A stretch of DNA of 64,000 nucleotides from Jaltomata sinuosa (GCA_003996215.1 QJPP01000830.1:186001-250000); one strand, 5' to 3'; positions 34,151-45,926 are shown, numbered from the stretch's first letter. Notes: generated by a model not told the origin, from the sequence alone. Made by a program: numbers and translations.

Positions 34151-34285
34151 AATCAGGTCTAGTGCTCTGCCCAGCAGAGCCTAGTATCAGTATGAAATCA
34201 AGTCTAGTGCTCTGCCCAGCAGAGCCTAGTATCAGTAGGAAATCAGTGCTAGTACTCTGCACAGCAGAGCCTAATATCAGTAGGA
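34151..34285 (+). repeat. Tandem repeat, 3 x 45 bases, with a hairpin per unit
   Basis: Units at 34151, 34196 and 34241, each 45 bases with few differences. Every unit holds CTCTGC, a 3-base loop and GCAGAG. The related LTR in the duplicate blocks (12255 and 47535) has one unit-like word, so F2 has expanded it. Confidence 0.9.
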
Positions 34286-35476
34286 AATCAATGAAAAATC
34301 ATCCAAAATCTCATATCATCATTAGATTATATCAAAAAGGGTCCCTCGGGGCCATGCAAGTTTAGGAAAAACTGTCCATAGTGGCTCGTAGCCAAAACCA
34401 AAGTAAAACATGCAGGGAAAACCTTTTTCATGGATGATATGCTCACACACAAATATAAATTATCCCAGCAGCTCACAAATATTCCTACCGACCCTGCACA
34501 GGCTCCACAGCTACTCAGTAGACATAACCAGCCTAAAAGGATATCTCTATGTTCGGGACTCGCGTACATTTCCAAATCACCCACTATCTATGTTCCAGAA
34601 TCAATACAAGGCCACACAGGACCACAAGGGTGATTTACAATACTATACGAATACTACAATCAGTGTATGAAATAAACGGACAGAAAAGGTGGACAAGGTC
34701 TAGGGTACCAACCTATAACAACCCAACAAAGGATACTAATTAATGCAGTTATAGCTTATATATGCAGAGTATAGGTAGGGAAAGCCATAACCTACCTATC
34801 ATCTAACGAATAGCTATGGGGACGACATCGTCCAGGATCGAACTGCTCTGAGAAACTCCAAATTGTGAAACCACTATCAATACAATAATCTATATGTCAA
34901 AACTAGACTAATGATACCCATAATGCTATAATAATAGTCGGGTTGAAATTTAGGTCACAAATGGGCCAGTGGGCCCTGCAACCCAAAACCAGAAATGAAA
35001 AACACACATGTGTTCCTTACCATTCCGGGAGCACATGCTCAAAAATTGAGCAGAAATAGACAGCGATTGGGGCTCAAAATAGCCCTCCCAAGCCAAGAAA
35101 TAAAAGAGAAAATTCAAGGAATAAATTCGAATATAGAGCAAAAACAACCTACCTCAATGAGGGAATTCTGTCAAGGATGCGAATTGGACGATTCCTCAAA
35201 CATGCAACACCAAAAGGGGCAGCTTCTACAAGGAATTTTCAAGCTATTAGAAAGGGTCAACAATGGTGGTTCCCAAGAATTGGATAAGAACAACTTGGAG
35301 GAAGAGGAACTTACCAATATCGTCCAAGAAGCGAGACTTTCCAATTCAGTTAATGAATTATCCAAGCTAGGACTAAATAAGAGTTATGGTGGAGATTATT
35401 TTCAATTTAGAATTGGGAAAGTGGGGAAAATGTTGGAAAATCGAAGGGATCAAAAATATATAGATGTTGGTCGCTG

Positions 35477-35620
35477 GTCAGCGCTATCGCACTAAAGGAG
35501 CGCGATCGCGCTGAAGGAAAAGTCACAGACCATCACTATCGCGCTACAGAAGAGCGATTGCACTGAAGGGGAAATCATATGCCAGCGCTATTGCGCTAAA
35601 GGAGCCTGATCGCGCTGAAG
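35477..35620. repeat. Three imperfect repeats of about 50 bases rich in AGCGC / GCGCT palindromes
   Basis: Unit starts near 35480, 35531 and 35583, with words such as CGCTATCGC and GATCGCGCTGAAGG. A perfect 14-base palindrome AGCGCGATCGCGCT lies at 35499-35512. Confidence 0.8.
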
Positions 35621-36296
35621 GCCAACAGAACCAGAAAAACAAGCAACAGCCTAAACTTCTACGGGGCATTCCAGGCACAATCAGAACCCAATACTCAAAA
35701 ACAAATAGTGCTATTAGAGTGGAAACAACGTTCCGAACTCAATAAAATTGATGAAACTTCCATACAAGGTCATATCGGAGGAATATTGACCCAAGTCAAC
35801 ACTAACCAATGCCAACCAAATGCCCAAAATAAGCCCGGGTCACCCAGGACCGGAACCAACCAACTACCTAACACAAACTCGGCATTCTGGAGTTAACGGC
35901 GCTGACCGAATTTCCATTCGAGGTTGTCTTCTCTGAATATTGACCAAAGTAAACAAAACAAGCCCATCTGTCCTGAAAACACTGAATGAGAGAGAATTCT
36001 AAGCAGAAAAGCTCCCAGATCCCGACCAAAGATCCCTCAAGACCAAAGTCCACATTTTGGAGCTAACAGAACTATCAGAATTTGATTCTGAGCATGTTCA
36101 CCAAGAATGTTGACTGAAGTCAATGATTTCAAAGGCTTAAAGCTCTAAAACCAGGAATGGATAAAAAGACCAATCAGGCAGCTTGGGAATCAAACTACTG
36201 GTCCCAGCAAGCCATAAATGACTTGGGGCCGCTACAAGAAAGCTCTAACGGTATAAGAAAGACAAAAACACATAAATAACCGGAAGGGTCATTACA

Positions 36297-36780
36297 GTTT
36301 TGGGCACAAAGGTGAAAGGAACCCATTGTTGGATACCCACATACCTTGATTGAAGCTAACCCACTTGAAATTGAAAAGAAAAGGATACTTGATCTTGGAT
36401 CTTGAGACTTGGATCTTGAAAGAGTTTTTTTCCTTTTTGGGAGATGAATGAAGATTTGAGAATGGACTTAGGCTAATAAGGGTGAAAATCCTACTAGAAG
36501 TAGTCAAAATGACCTAATTTAGGAGTTAAAAGGGTGAGTAATTATAAAAGTACCCCTGGGACTTAATTAAGAAAATGTTGTTTTAAAGCTCGGCTTCAGG
36601 TTCCACGGGTCCCTTCCACAGACCTTAGAACTTCTCACGGCTGGTGGACTTGGGTCGTGGTTCCTGAGCCAAAATTTCAGGCTGCGGATAACTTCTCACG
36701 GACTAACAGGACGACCCTTAGAAACTTCTACGAGTCGTGGAACCAATTCATGGTTTTAAGGAAAATGACAACTCTATGTC
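36297..36780 (-). repeat. Chromovirus 3' LTR, left piece
   Basis: Matches 42297-42780 of the sister LTR base by base with few changes. On the left it is cut by the F2 LTR end at 36296, so the distal 1.36 kb of the LTR is lost. It is split by the LINE at 36781. Confidence 0.85.
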
Positions 36781-37864
36781 CTTAGAAGACTGGTGGAGCA
36801 GTACAGGGAAAGGAAGAAGGACTTGCACATGGTGTTCATCGATCTAGAAAAGGCATATGATAAAGTCCCTAGGGAGGTGCTTAGAGGCTCGAGGTGTACC
36901 CGTGGCGTACACCAGATCAATTAAGGACATGTACGAGGGGGCCAAGACTCGCGTTAGAACTGTGGGAGGAGATTCAGAGCACTTTTCCGTGTTAATGAGG
37001 TTGCACCAGGGATCGACCCTTAGCCTGTTCTTATTTTCCTTGGTAATGGATGTATTGACGCGGCAAATACAAGGTGAGGTGCCATGGTGCATGTTATTTG
37101 TGGATGATGTAGTTTTGGTGGACGAGACTCGCGGAGGAGTTAATGCTAAGTTGGAGGTTTGGAGACAGACCCTCGAGTCTAAGGGGTTTAGGTTGAGCAG
37201 GAACAAGACTGAATATATGGAGTGCAAGTTTAGTGAGGCGACTCAGGATGATGACGTAGAAGTGAAGCTGGATACACAGGTCATCCAAAAGAAAGGGAGT
37301 TTCAAGTATCTTGGGTCTATTATCCAGGAAAACGGAGAGATTGATGAGGATGTCACTCATCGTATTGGTGTTGGGTGGATGAAATGGAGGCTCGCATCTG
37401 GAGTCTTGTGTGATAAGAAGGTGCCTACTAAACTTAAAGGCAAATTCTACAGAGTGGTGGTCCAACCAGCTTTGTTGTATGGAGTAGAGTGTTGGCCAGT
37501 AAAGAACTCCCATATTCAAAAGATGAAGGTGGCGGAGATGAGGATGTTGCGATGGATGTGTGGGTTTACTAGGAGAGATAGGATTAGGAATGAGGATATC
37601 CGAGTTAAGGTGGGTGTGGCGTCGGTGGAAGATAAGATGCGGGAAGCGAGGTTGAGATGGTTTGGACATGTGAGGAGGAGAGGCACGGATGCTCCAGTGC
37701 GGAGGTGTGAGAGGTTGGCTATGGATGGGTACAAGAGAGGATGAGGTAGACCGAAAAAGTATTGGGGAGAGGTGATTCGACAGGACATGGCGCAGTTGCA
37801 GCTTACCGAGGACATGACCCTAGATAGGAAGGTGTGGAGGACGCGGATTAGGGTAGAAGAGTAG
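36781..37864 (+). pseudogene. RTE reverse transcriptase, C-terminal part
   Basis: Copies LINE RNA at the nicked target. Visible are RRLVEQYRERKKDLHMVFI and DLEKAYDKVPRE in one frame, then after a small deletion near 36876 the frame RCLEARGVPVAY onward. Next come LHQGSTLS and the catalytic FVDD at 37097-37108 (usually FADD; both Asp kept), then KYLGSIIQENGEIDEDVTHRI and the end domain WFGHVRRRGTDAPVRRCERL. A TGA at 37742-37744 (CGA in kin) breaks the tail. The true end is TAG 37862-37864 after RIRVEE. The endonuclease and the front of RT are missing, so it is dead. Confidence 0.9.
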
Positions 37865-38250
37865 TAGGTAGAAGTGTGTGTAGGCTAGTAGGTAGGAGTG
37901 TTTTTCCTTATTGTCCCGACTAGTAATCGTAGGGCTACGCTTATAGTTTCTTGTTCTTGAATTCCTCGTGGTAGTATTTGGTGGCAATGCTCTGTTTCTG
38001 TCTGTTGTTTGTTACTACATATTACTTCCTATCGTCTCTTGTAGTTTTATCTTGTATTTTTACCCTGTATCATTGTTACGTCCTTTTTAGCCTATTTTTA
38101 GACTGTTTTGTCTTGAGCCGAGGGTCTATCGGAAACAGCCTCTCTACCTCACCTCTGAGGTAGTGGTATGGACTGCGTACACTCTACCCTCCCTAGACCC
38201 CATGATGTGGGAATACACTGGGTATGTTGTTGTTGTTGTTGTTGTATGTC
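36781..38250 (+). mobile_element. RTE-type LINE, 5'-truncated
   Basis: A non-LTR retrotransposon fragment of 1.46 kb: the RT C-terminal half, a 3' untranslated region and a (TTG)n tail at 38226-38244. The 3' end (GGTATGGACTGCGTACAC, then GGGAATACACTGGGTATG) is the one shared by plant RTE LINEs and the tobacco TS SINE. TATGTC occurs on both sides (36775-36780 and 38245-38250), a likely 6-base target duplication. It sits in a chromovirus LTR whose two halves rejoin perfectly. Confidence 0.88.
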
Positions 38251-38474
38251 TGAGTTCCACGGGTTGGTTCCACGACCCGTGGAAGCTTCCACAAACCGTT
38301 AGACTGACTCATGGTTCTCAGACCTAGGGGTGGTCTGCAGGACTGGAATCATGAGTCCTTTCCATGATTCATGGAACTTTCCATGGCTCGTGGACTTGAC
38401 TCGTGATCACTGGAAGCTCAAAGTTTCTGAAGTTTTCTGAGTTTAAAAGCTTAATCGATTTCCAAGGTGTTACA
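38251..38474 (-). repeat. Chromovirus 3' LTR, right piece
   Basis: Continues the LTR after the LINE and ends at 38474 with minus-strand start TGTAACACC. The degenerate polypurine tract follows at 38475-38493 (minus strand GATCCCACGGAGGAGATAT). Confidence 0.85.
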
Positions 38475-38618
38475 ATATCTCCTCCGTGGGATCATTTGTC
38501 CTCGAATGAAGACTGAGCAAGGAAAAACTAGAGAGAATGACAACCCAACCAATAACCAAACATGGAAACCAAGGAATAAATATGATAACTGAACTTTTCA
38601 ACTTAAAACATGACTGAA

Positions 38619-39428
38619 TCAACTTCGAAAACATGGATACATGCTAGGATCATAAGGAAAACTGATGGAATACAACCAAAGGAACATACTAAGGAGGAAA
38701 CTATTACTTAAAGGTGAAATGGAATCGGAAGGGAAGAGATGAGAGCACTTGGCTTTCATGGCTTCTTCTGCTTCCCAAGTAGCTCCATCAACAAGTTGAT
38801 TTCTCCAAAGAACTTTTACCAAAGTGACTTCTTTATTTCTCAACCTCCGAATCTGGTGATCAAGAATCTCCACGGGAACCTCCTCATAAGTGATACTATC
38901 CTTCACACCTACATGCTCCAAAGGAACAATCAAGGTCGGATCACCAACACACTTCTTCAACAAGGAAACATTGAAAACTGGATGAATCGCTTTTAATTCT
39001 ATTGGCAAATCCAACTCATAAGCAACGCTACCAACTCTCCTCAGAATCTCATAAGGACCTACAAAATAGGGACTAAGATTCCCTTTCTTGCCAAATCTCA
39101 TCACACCCTTCATGGGTGACACCTTTAGAAAAACCCGATCATCAACTTCAAATTCCAACTCCCTCCTCCTCACATCCGCATATGATTTTTGTTGACTCTG
39201 AGCAGTCTTCAATCTTTTCCTAATCAGATGAACCTTCTCCATGGTCTCATCAACCAAATCTGTACCAATCAAGGCTGCCTCACCTACCTCAAACCAACCA
39301 ATAGGAGATCTATATCTCTGACCATAAAGTTCCTCATAAGGAGCCATCTGGATGCTAGAGTGAAAGTTGTTGTTGTATGAAAACTCGATAAGAGGTAAGT
39401 TGATCATCCCAATTACCTTTGAAGTCAA
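38619..39428 (-). pseudogene. Integrase C-terminus and chromodomain of copy B-
   Basis: A 269-codon open frame that begins inside integrase just after the catalytic Glu region. It shows LIEFSYNNNFHSSIQMAPYE (expected EFAYNN), VRRRELEFEVDDRVFLKVSP, the GPY/F module VGPYEILRRVGSVAYELDLP and the chromodomain at about 38730-38890 (EEVPVEILDHQIRRLRNKEV to EEAMKAKCSHLF). The true start of this frame is upstream in the polyprotein, so the Met at 39428 is not a real start. Confidence 0.88.
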
Positions 39429-40733
39429 TCACGCAGGCTCTCAACATATCCTCCAAAGTCTGAATAGTACGCTCTGCCTGGCCATCCATCTGTGGGTGAA
39501 AAGTTGTGCTAAGCTTCACCTGAGTACCAAGAGCTCTCTGAAATGATTTCTAAAGCTGAGAGGTAAACTGAGTACCTCTATCATAAATGATAGACAAAGG
39601 AACACCATGCAATCTGACTATCTTTCGAATGTAGAGTCTGGCATAATCATCTGTTGAATCAATAGTCTTAATCGTGTTGCCTTAGAGTACGAGGAAAACC
39701 AGTAATGAAGTCCATATTGATCACTTTCCACTTCCAAGTAACAAGGTCAATATCCTGAGTCATGCCACACGGTCGCTAATGCTCTACCTTCACTTGCTGA
39801 CAGTTGGGACACTTAGCCACAAAACCGACTATGTCCCTCTTCATACCATTCCACCAATAGACTTCCTGTAGCTCATGGTACATCTTGGCGGTACTGGGGT
39901 AAATAGAATATCTAGAACTATGAGCCTCAGTCAAAATCTGTTATCTCAGCCGATCCACATCTGGCACACACAATCCACCCTGATAATAAAGCACCACATC
40001 TCCCCCTTGGGAGAAAACCTCAACTCTTTGCTGAAGGAATGCACCTTTTAGCTGAAGCAAAATAGGGTCGCTATCTTGCTTTACCTTTACCTCAGCTACT
40101 AAAGATGATTCATAACCATTAGGAACAATAACACCACCTTCTGTCGAGTCCATAAGGAGAACTCCCAACCGAGAAAGCCTATGAACCTCCTTAACTAATT
40201 CCTTCTTTTCGTATTCAACTAAAGACACACTACCCATGGACAATCTACTAAGTGCATCCGCCACAATATTTACCTTACCCGGGTGGTAAAGGACACTCAT
40301 GACATAATCCTTAAGGAGCCCAAGCCATCTCCTTTGATGAAGATTCAATTCCTTTTGAGTGAACACATACTGAAGACTCTTATGATCGGTGAATACATCC
40401 ACGTGAACACCATACAAGTTGTGTCTCCAAATCTTCAAAGCAAAGACCATGGCTGCTAACTCAAGATCATGAGTAGGGTAGTTCTTGTCATGAACCTTAA
40501 GCTGTCTAGAGGCATAAGCAATCACTTTACCATGCTGCATCAAAGCACAACCCAAACCAATTCTAGAAGCATCACAATACACAACAAAGTCATCTAGGCC
40601 CTCGGGTAGAGCTAACACTGGAGTTGTGGTCAATCTAGTCTTTAATTCCTGAAATTTCTTCCCACAAAGGTCAGACCACTAAAATTTTACCTTCTTTTGA
40701 GTCAACCAAGTCAAAGGGGAAGCAATGAAACAT
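39429..40733 (-). pseudogene. RT end, RNase H and integrase core of copy B-
   Basis: The minus-strand frame from 40633 to 39941 is open for 230 codons: RNase H (FVVYCDASRIGLGCALMQ, ASRQLKVHDKNYPTHDLELA, FTDHKSLQYVF, LNLHQRRWLGLLKDY) and the start of integrase. Downstream the integrase zinc finger (CPNCQQVKVEH) and core (YDRGTQFTSQ at about 39545-39580) persist in broken frames. CAG is intact in ASRQLK, FTSQL and TIQTLED. The left joint at about 40733 brings RT sequence against the gag leader. Confidence 0.85.
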
Positions 40734-40913
40734 ACAAGAAAAGGATTAGAGGTACATTAGAGTTAAACTCTATCGCACGATATGATCATAAAGGAAGTGA
40801 ACTTTTTCTAAAATATCTCATAGCCTCTCCCTCATATGTGTGGCGCACTTCACATACATGAATGAGATTCTACTTGATGCGGCTTCAGACATCCTAGGAC
40901 CCTTGAACCTGAG

Positions 40914-40925
40914 GCTCTAATACCA
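40914..40925 (-). promoter_or_regulatory. Primer binding site of copy B-, one base changed
   Basis: Minus strand TGGTATTAGAGC, differing from the tRNA-iMet complement by one C to T change. Confidence 0.75.
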
Positions 40926-40929
40926 AGTT

Positions 40930-43003
40930 TGTCACACCTCGAGGCTACCCCCTAGACGTAACACGGGATCCAAAATACAAGTGCTCGAGATTAACCCTTG
41001 GTCATAGCATACTCTGAAATCAATTCAAGAAATATAGCAAAAGCATACTAGATACAAATAATCAACCATAACTTAAATAAGAACAAGGCTTAAGAAGTAC
41101 CCACTTCATATAACGGAAAACAAGTCTAGCTATGTCTGAAGCCTCTAAACTATCGTAAGAGCTGATGGGACAAGACCCCAACTAGCTTGAGAAATCCAAA
41201 GAAAACAACATAAGAGAAATAGGTCTACTACTGGCCCTCAGATAATGAGGTCTCACCACTAGAAACTGAGACTCCGACAAGATCTAGCCACGAGTGTGAG
41301 GGAATGAGCCTGAATCTGCATCATCAAAGGATGCAGCACAAAATATGCATCAGTACTATAGGATGTACTTAGTATGTGAGATAAGCAGGAGTCTGACATA
41401 ACTATGCTAAATAAACTTGTAAACTGAAATCATGCTATAGGTGTAAAACTGAAATGCAAGAGACTCAATATAATGCCAAATCAAGTTATACAAATATCAT
41501 AGTAATCATAAGAATCCTGAAATCTGAAGGAAAAAAGTCAATGCATTTTAAAACCTTATACTATTTTGTGGAAGGTTCTCTAACTGACATAGACCATGTG
41601 AGCTACATGGAATCCGATGTATGCACCCCATCAAAAGGATCCAATATATCTTGCTAGGGTATAGAGGCATGACTGTGGCGTGATCACTAAATTTGATGCC
41701 CAACTGAGGGGACTTAGAACCTACGAGGGCACGTACTTCTGGGACTAAGGGTACTCTCACCCTGTCCAACTCAGTGCTAATACTACTCCCAAAAACATAT
41801 ACATATAGCTCATAATACTTATGACATATCTGATGTCAAAACTGTTCATAGCTTAGGTAGACATATCTGGATGCCAAACCTTTCATAAAACATAGGGACA
41901 TATCTAATGTCCAAAACTGTTGTAAAAGCATAAGGACATATATGATGTCATGCAATTCACAAGTCATGAATCTTAAAGCTTTTCAAAACCATAATTCAAA
42001 ATATACTTTCCTTTCTAATATCATAACTTGAATAATTAGGCATGCAATTTTATGGAAATAGAGGTCATGCTATCTAAACATGCCAATTTTACTTAAAGAC
42101 ATGAAATTCAGGGAAATTATTCTAAAATTCATCATCAAGATATTGGCTTTTGAAATCAATTAAGGAATCTTAATAAAATCATAAATAAACCATGATAAAC
42201 CATGAATGGATGCATAGAAACTGATTTCATAATATTTCCCCAATTTAGATCAAATCCCTAATTTCACAAGCTTATAATTCAAAATAAGAATTGGGGGTTT
42301 TGGGCACAAGGGTGAAAGGAACTCATTGTTGGATACCCATATATCTTGATTGAAGCTAACCCACTTGAAATTGAAAATAAAAGGAGACTTGATCTTGGAG
42401 CTTGAGACTTGGAGCTTGAAGGAGTTCTTTTCCTTTATGGGAGATGAATGAAGATTTGAGAAGGGACTTAGGCTAATGAGGGTGAAAACCCTACTATAAG
42501 TAGTCAAAATGACCTCATTTAGGAGTTAAAAGGGTGGGTTATTATAAAAATACCCCTAGGACTTAATTAAGAAAAAGCTAATTTAAAGCTCGGCTTTAGG
42601 TTCCACGGGTCCCTTCCACAGACCGTAGAACTTCTCACAGCTCATGGACTTGAGTCGTGGTTCCTGAGCCAAATTTTTAGGCTGCGGATAACTTTTCACG
42701 GACTAAAAGTACGACCCGTAGAAACTTCTATGAGTCGTGGAACCAATTCATGGTTTTAGGGAAAATGACCACTCTCTGTCTGAGTTCCACGGGTTGGTTC
42801 AATAACCCGTGGAAGCTTCCATGAACTGTGAGACTGACTAGTGGTTCTCAGACCTATGGGTGGTCTGTAGGACTGGAATCATGTGTCCTTTCCACGATTC
42901 GTGGAACTTTCGACGGCTCATGGACTTGACCAAAGATACCTGGAAGCTCAAAATTTCTGAAGTTTTCTGAGTTTAAAACCTAAATCAATTTCGAGGTGTT
43001 ACA
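40930..43003 (-). repeat. 5' LTR of copy B-
   Basis: 2074 bases, minus-strand TGTAACACC to GTGTGACA. It matches 5508-7785 through the length except for the 229-base extra segment there. The right flank is TAAAG, as at 7786. Confidence 0.88.
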
Positions 43004-43267
43004 TAAAGTCACCTATAAGCCACTGGCCCCACCTTCTAAGGAATCTCAAAGGGTCCAATATATCTTGGACTTAACTTTCCTCTCTTTCCAAACCGCATAA
43101 CACCCTTCATAGGTGAGACTTTGAAAAAACATTCTCACCTTTCATAAAGTGCATATCTCTAACTTTACTGTCCGCATACTCTTTATGTCGGCTTTGGGCC
43201 GCTAAAAGTTTCCCTCTAATAAGATCTCAATTAGAGAGACTAATACGCCCAAATTATACCTCCCTTA
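43004..43267 (-). pseudogene. Integrase C-terminal scrap, second copy
   Basis: Same scrap as at 7786-8048, with the same two borders. KVSPMKGV-like and KLSPRYIGPFEI-like blocks are visible on the minus strand, with stops. Confidence 0.68.
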
Positions 43268-44611
43268 TGAAGTATAAGCGATCATTGTCAAATAATTAAC
43301 CCAACAAAAGTTAGGGTAGAATCCCACAGGGAATACAGTGAAAATTAAGTCGTTAGTTGTTCAAATGACTAATGGTCAATAATTTCTGGAAAATGGGGGG
43401 ATTTTATAGTTATCAATCTTTGTTTAGTCCTTGGATAAATTAAATAGCAATTAACAAATAAGAATCAATAGATAAAGTGAACTAGGAATGTGTTCACCAT
43501 GGCTTTGTAACAACTTTGTGTCAATGTTCATACGGATTCATTTCATAAGCATAATATGAAGTAATTGAATTCAACATTACATCTAATTGTTTCTCAACCA
43601 AATAGATGATTTTCTTTTCAATTCATTCGAACTTGAAAAGATGAAATACAAAACTCAATTAATTCTCCAAGTTGATTAACCTTGCTAAAGCGTTATTCAT
43701 TAGACGGGGGTTAGAAGCCCCGAATCCTTGTTGTTAATCCTTTTTACCCGGTTTTAACTTCTTGATTAAATCAAATCAAACATAGGCTTGTTCTAATGTT
43801 TGAAACCATTAGAAGATACTAAAAATGGAAGATTAACAACGTACAATGCATACAATATGATCCAGATATCACAACCAACCTAGATTGTCACTTTGCCATA
43901 GATCCCTCAAACCTAGTTGTGGGAGTTTTGCTACTCATGAATAAAGAAGAAGAGAAAGAAATGATATTCATATTACAAGAAGAATCCTCACAATATATGA
44001 AAAACCCACTTCAATTCTCCAATAAAAACTGAGCAAAATAATTCCCAAGATCAAGAGCAAGAAACGTAACGTGCATTTTTTGGCTCGTTACTTATGTTTC
44101 AAAACCAAGGAAAATATCCAATAATGAATAATAATTGAAATTATCCCTAACACTGGGTATTTATAGTTGTCTAGGAAAATAGAATTCGGAATCTCCACAT
44201 CCATCCTGAAGACTTGGATAGTGGTTCGTCAGCCTTGTGACGACTCTTCAGGTGAGTCATCACAAGTTCCAGTGACCTGGGCCGTTTCTTTCTTAGCTTG
44301 ACGAGTTGGGTGAAGACTCACCAAGGTCGTGACGACTTGTCACCTGAGTCTCCACCCAATCCAGGGATGTTGTCTAGCACTGCTTAGCTTAGTGGCTTGA
44401 GTGATAACCTATCATGACCTTGGAGATTCGTCATAGGAGTCGTCACACATAAAGTGAGCCCCATTTTATTGCAATTTCCATCCTTTTCTATTTTGGTTAA
44501 GTTTCCTGGAAGATTAACACATACACCATTAAATCTAACAATGGTTGCTCAAAAACTAGCTTCTATTCTAGGTTAAAGGATTCAAATGTGTCATAGAATG
44601 CCGACACATCA
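43268..44611 (-). repeat. Athila/Tat-like LTR, second copy
   Basis: Minus-strand TGATGTGTCGGCATTC to ATACTTCA, 1344 bases. The polypurine tract TCTAAGTTGAGGGTGT abuts it at 44612-44627. The left side lacks a primer site and instead meets the integrase scrap, so this is the 3' LTR of an otherwise lost element or a derived solo copy. Confidence 0.62.
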
Positions 44612-45340
44612 ACACCCTCAACTTAGAACATTCGCTTGTCCTTAAGCAACATGACAACAAAAATAGAATAGACGACTCAAAGAAAAGAAACACAAAATGG
44701 ATCTATAGCAATCAATATCATTCTTCATTTACACAGAACTCAGCCACCCCAACAAATTCCAAAATGTTTGCAATGCTAACTAGTAGGGATTTAAACATGT
44801 AATTATGATGTGATAGAGCAACTTACATACGCACACAAAAGTTATCCCAACAGTAAGCAGATGATAATGATTTCCCAGTGCCGCTCACTACAAATAAGTC
44901 CCACACACAAGATTTGGGACTAAGAAAGCTACACTCACAGTCACAAAATATTTCAAACAATACACATGCAATACCATAGGCTTGCCCTTTCTATTCCATT
45001 TCAATTCTTCAGACAGTTGATCAGGATCACTACAGGACTTGTTTCGGCTTGTAATGAGGCTTCAGGTGCAAGTAGGATACATTTGGAGATAAGTGACTAA
45101 ACCCTCCTTGGAACCACCGACCTACTATTTCCACTCAAGCCTATTTAATCCACTTCTGCTCACCTTTGATTCTGTTATTTTTAGCTACATCTGTGGCTTT
45201 CTTATAACTTGACTACTCTTTTTCTTTTTCATTCTTTTTATTTTGCACACACCTGCACTTTTCATGCTATCAAATAGCCATTTTCCTAATACCCATTTCA
45301 CTTTTTGTCCTCAATAGTAGCCACCCCCAACTTAGGTTGT
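44612..45340 (-). other. Athila/Tat-like 3' untranslated part, second copy
   Basis: Equivalent of 9405-10060. It carries about 80 bases around 44981-45050 (CTTGCCCTTTCTATTCCATT to CTTGTTTCGGCTTG) missing in copy A at about 9770. No gene seen. Confidence 0.5.
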
Positions 45341-45366
45341 TGCCTACTAGCCTCCCCTTAGAAGGA

Positions 45367-45926
45367 AGTCCATCACGCTACGAATATCAAGTCAAAACAC
45401 CCTGTAGGCAAAAGAAAGGATGCCTGAGGTTTGAGGTTTCCACCTAGCTTTTGAGAATCTCAGTATCTTGCAACTCACTCTCTGGCTTAAAAAACCCGCT
45501 CAACCGCACCAAAATACAAACCACTAACTCTTAAAGCATTCAACATGTTACACTCTGGCCCATATTTGCAGAACCTATTCAACGGTGGAACCCCATGAAA
45601 TGGACAACCTCTCAGAGAATCTACTAATTCAAACCTCCAACCCTCAGACCATAAGGGCGACCAACAATCTCAACATACCATTAGAACAAAAAGTAGCCCT
45701 TCCAGCTTAGATCCACACAACCTGATCATGTATGACACACCCCCGCTGACCCTCAAACTTATGCCGCTGAATCTGTCCAACCAAGGTAGAATGGGCCCCG
45801 TACTAACAATAATATCGATGGGATCTGGCAAGTCCATCCTAAACAACCATTTATCTAAGGACCTGATATCCAAGGCCAATGACCATTCCGAAACTGAAAT
45901 AGAGAAGCTAAGTTGTTTGCACTACT
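45367..45926 (+). repeat. Left arm of the inverted repeat, second copy
   Basis: Pairs in inverse orientation with 47813-48363 and directly with 10094-10652. Confidence 0.85.

Larger units (their letters stand above)
28378..36296 (-). mobile_element. F2: gag-only LTR retrotransposon with 3.8-kb LTRs
   Basis: On the minus strand: 5' LTR (36296 to 32481), tRNA-iMet primer site, a broken gag with two zinc knuckles, about 2.4 kb of untranslated internal DNA, and the start of the 3' LTR (28886 to about 28378, truncated). No protease, RT or integrase signature is present in any frame I checked. This is the layout described for TR-GAG elements, non-autonomous LTR elements that carry only gag. It must have depended on enzymes from another gypsy element. 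Confidence 0.8.
32481..36296 (-). repeat. 5' LTR of F2 (3.8 kb)
   Basis: Bounded by TGTCACGATC at 32481 (minus-strand end GATCGTGACA) and GGGTCATTACA at 36296 (minus-strand start TGTAATGACCC). At 3816 bases it is long for a Ty3/gypsy LTR. It holds a 3 x 45-base tandem repeat (34151-34285) and a palindrome cluster (35477-35620). The plus-strand open frame of 166 codons at 34995-35495 is not conserved in the related LTRs at 11880 and 47080 and is not called a gene. Confidence 0.85.
38475..40929 (-). mobile_element. Chromovirus interior, minus strand (copy B-), deleted
   Basis: Between its two LTRs the minus strand keeps the leader (40929 to about 40734) and then jumps to the last part of RT, RNase H, integrase and chromodomain. 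Gag, protease and most of RT are gone. It is the best-preserved pol in the window and serves as the reference for many CAG codons lost elsewhere. Confidence 0.85.

Noticed and set aside
34162..34365. Protein with 15-residue repeats
   Set aside because: The 45-base period keeps any frame open by chance. The DNA is LTR, and the start and end have no support.
34995..35495. 166-codon plus-strand open frame
   Set aside because: It runs antisense through the F2 LTR and is not conserved in the related LTRs; no domain is recognised.
37094..37669. 191-codon minus-strand open frame
   Set aside because: It is the antisense shadow of the RTE reverse transcriptase.
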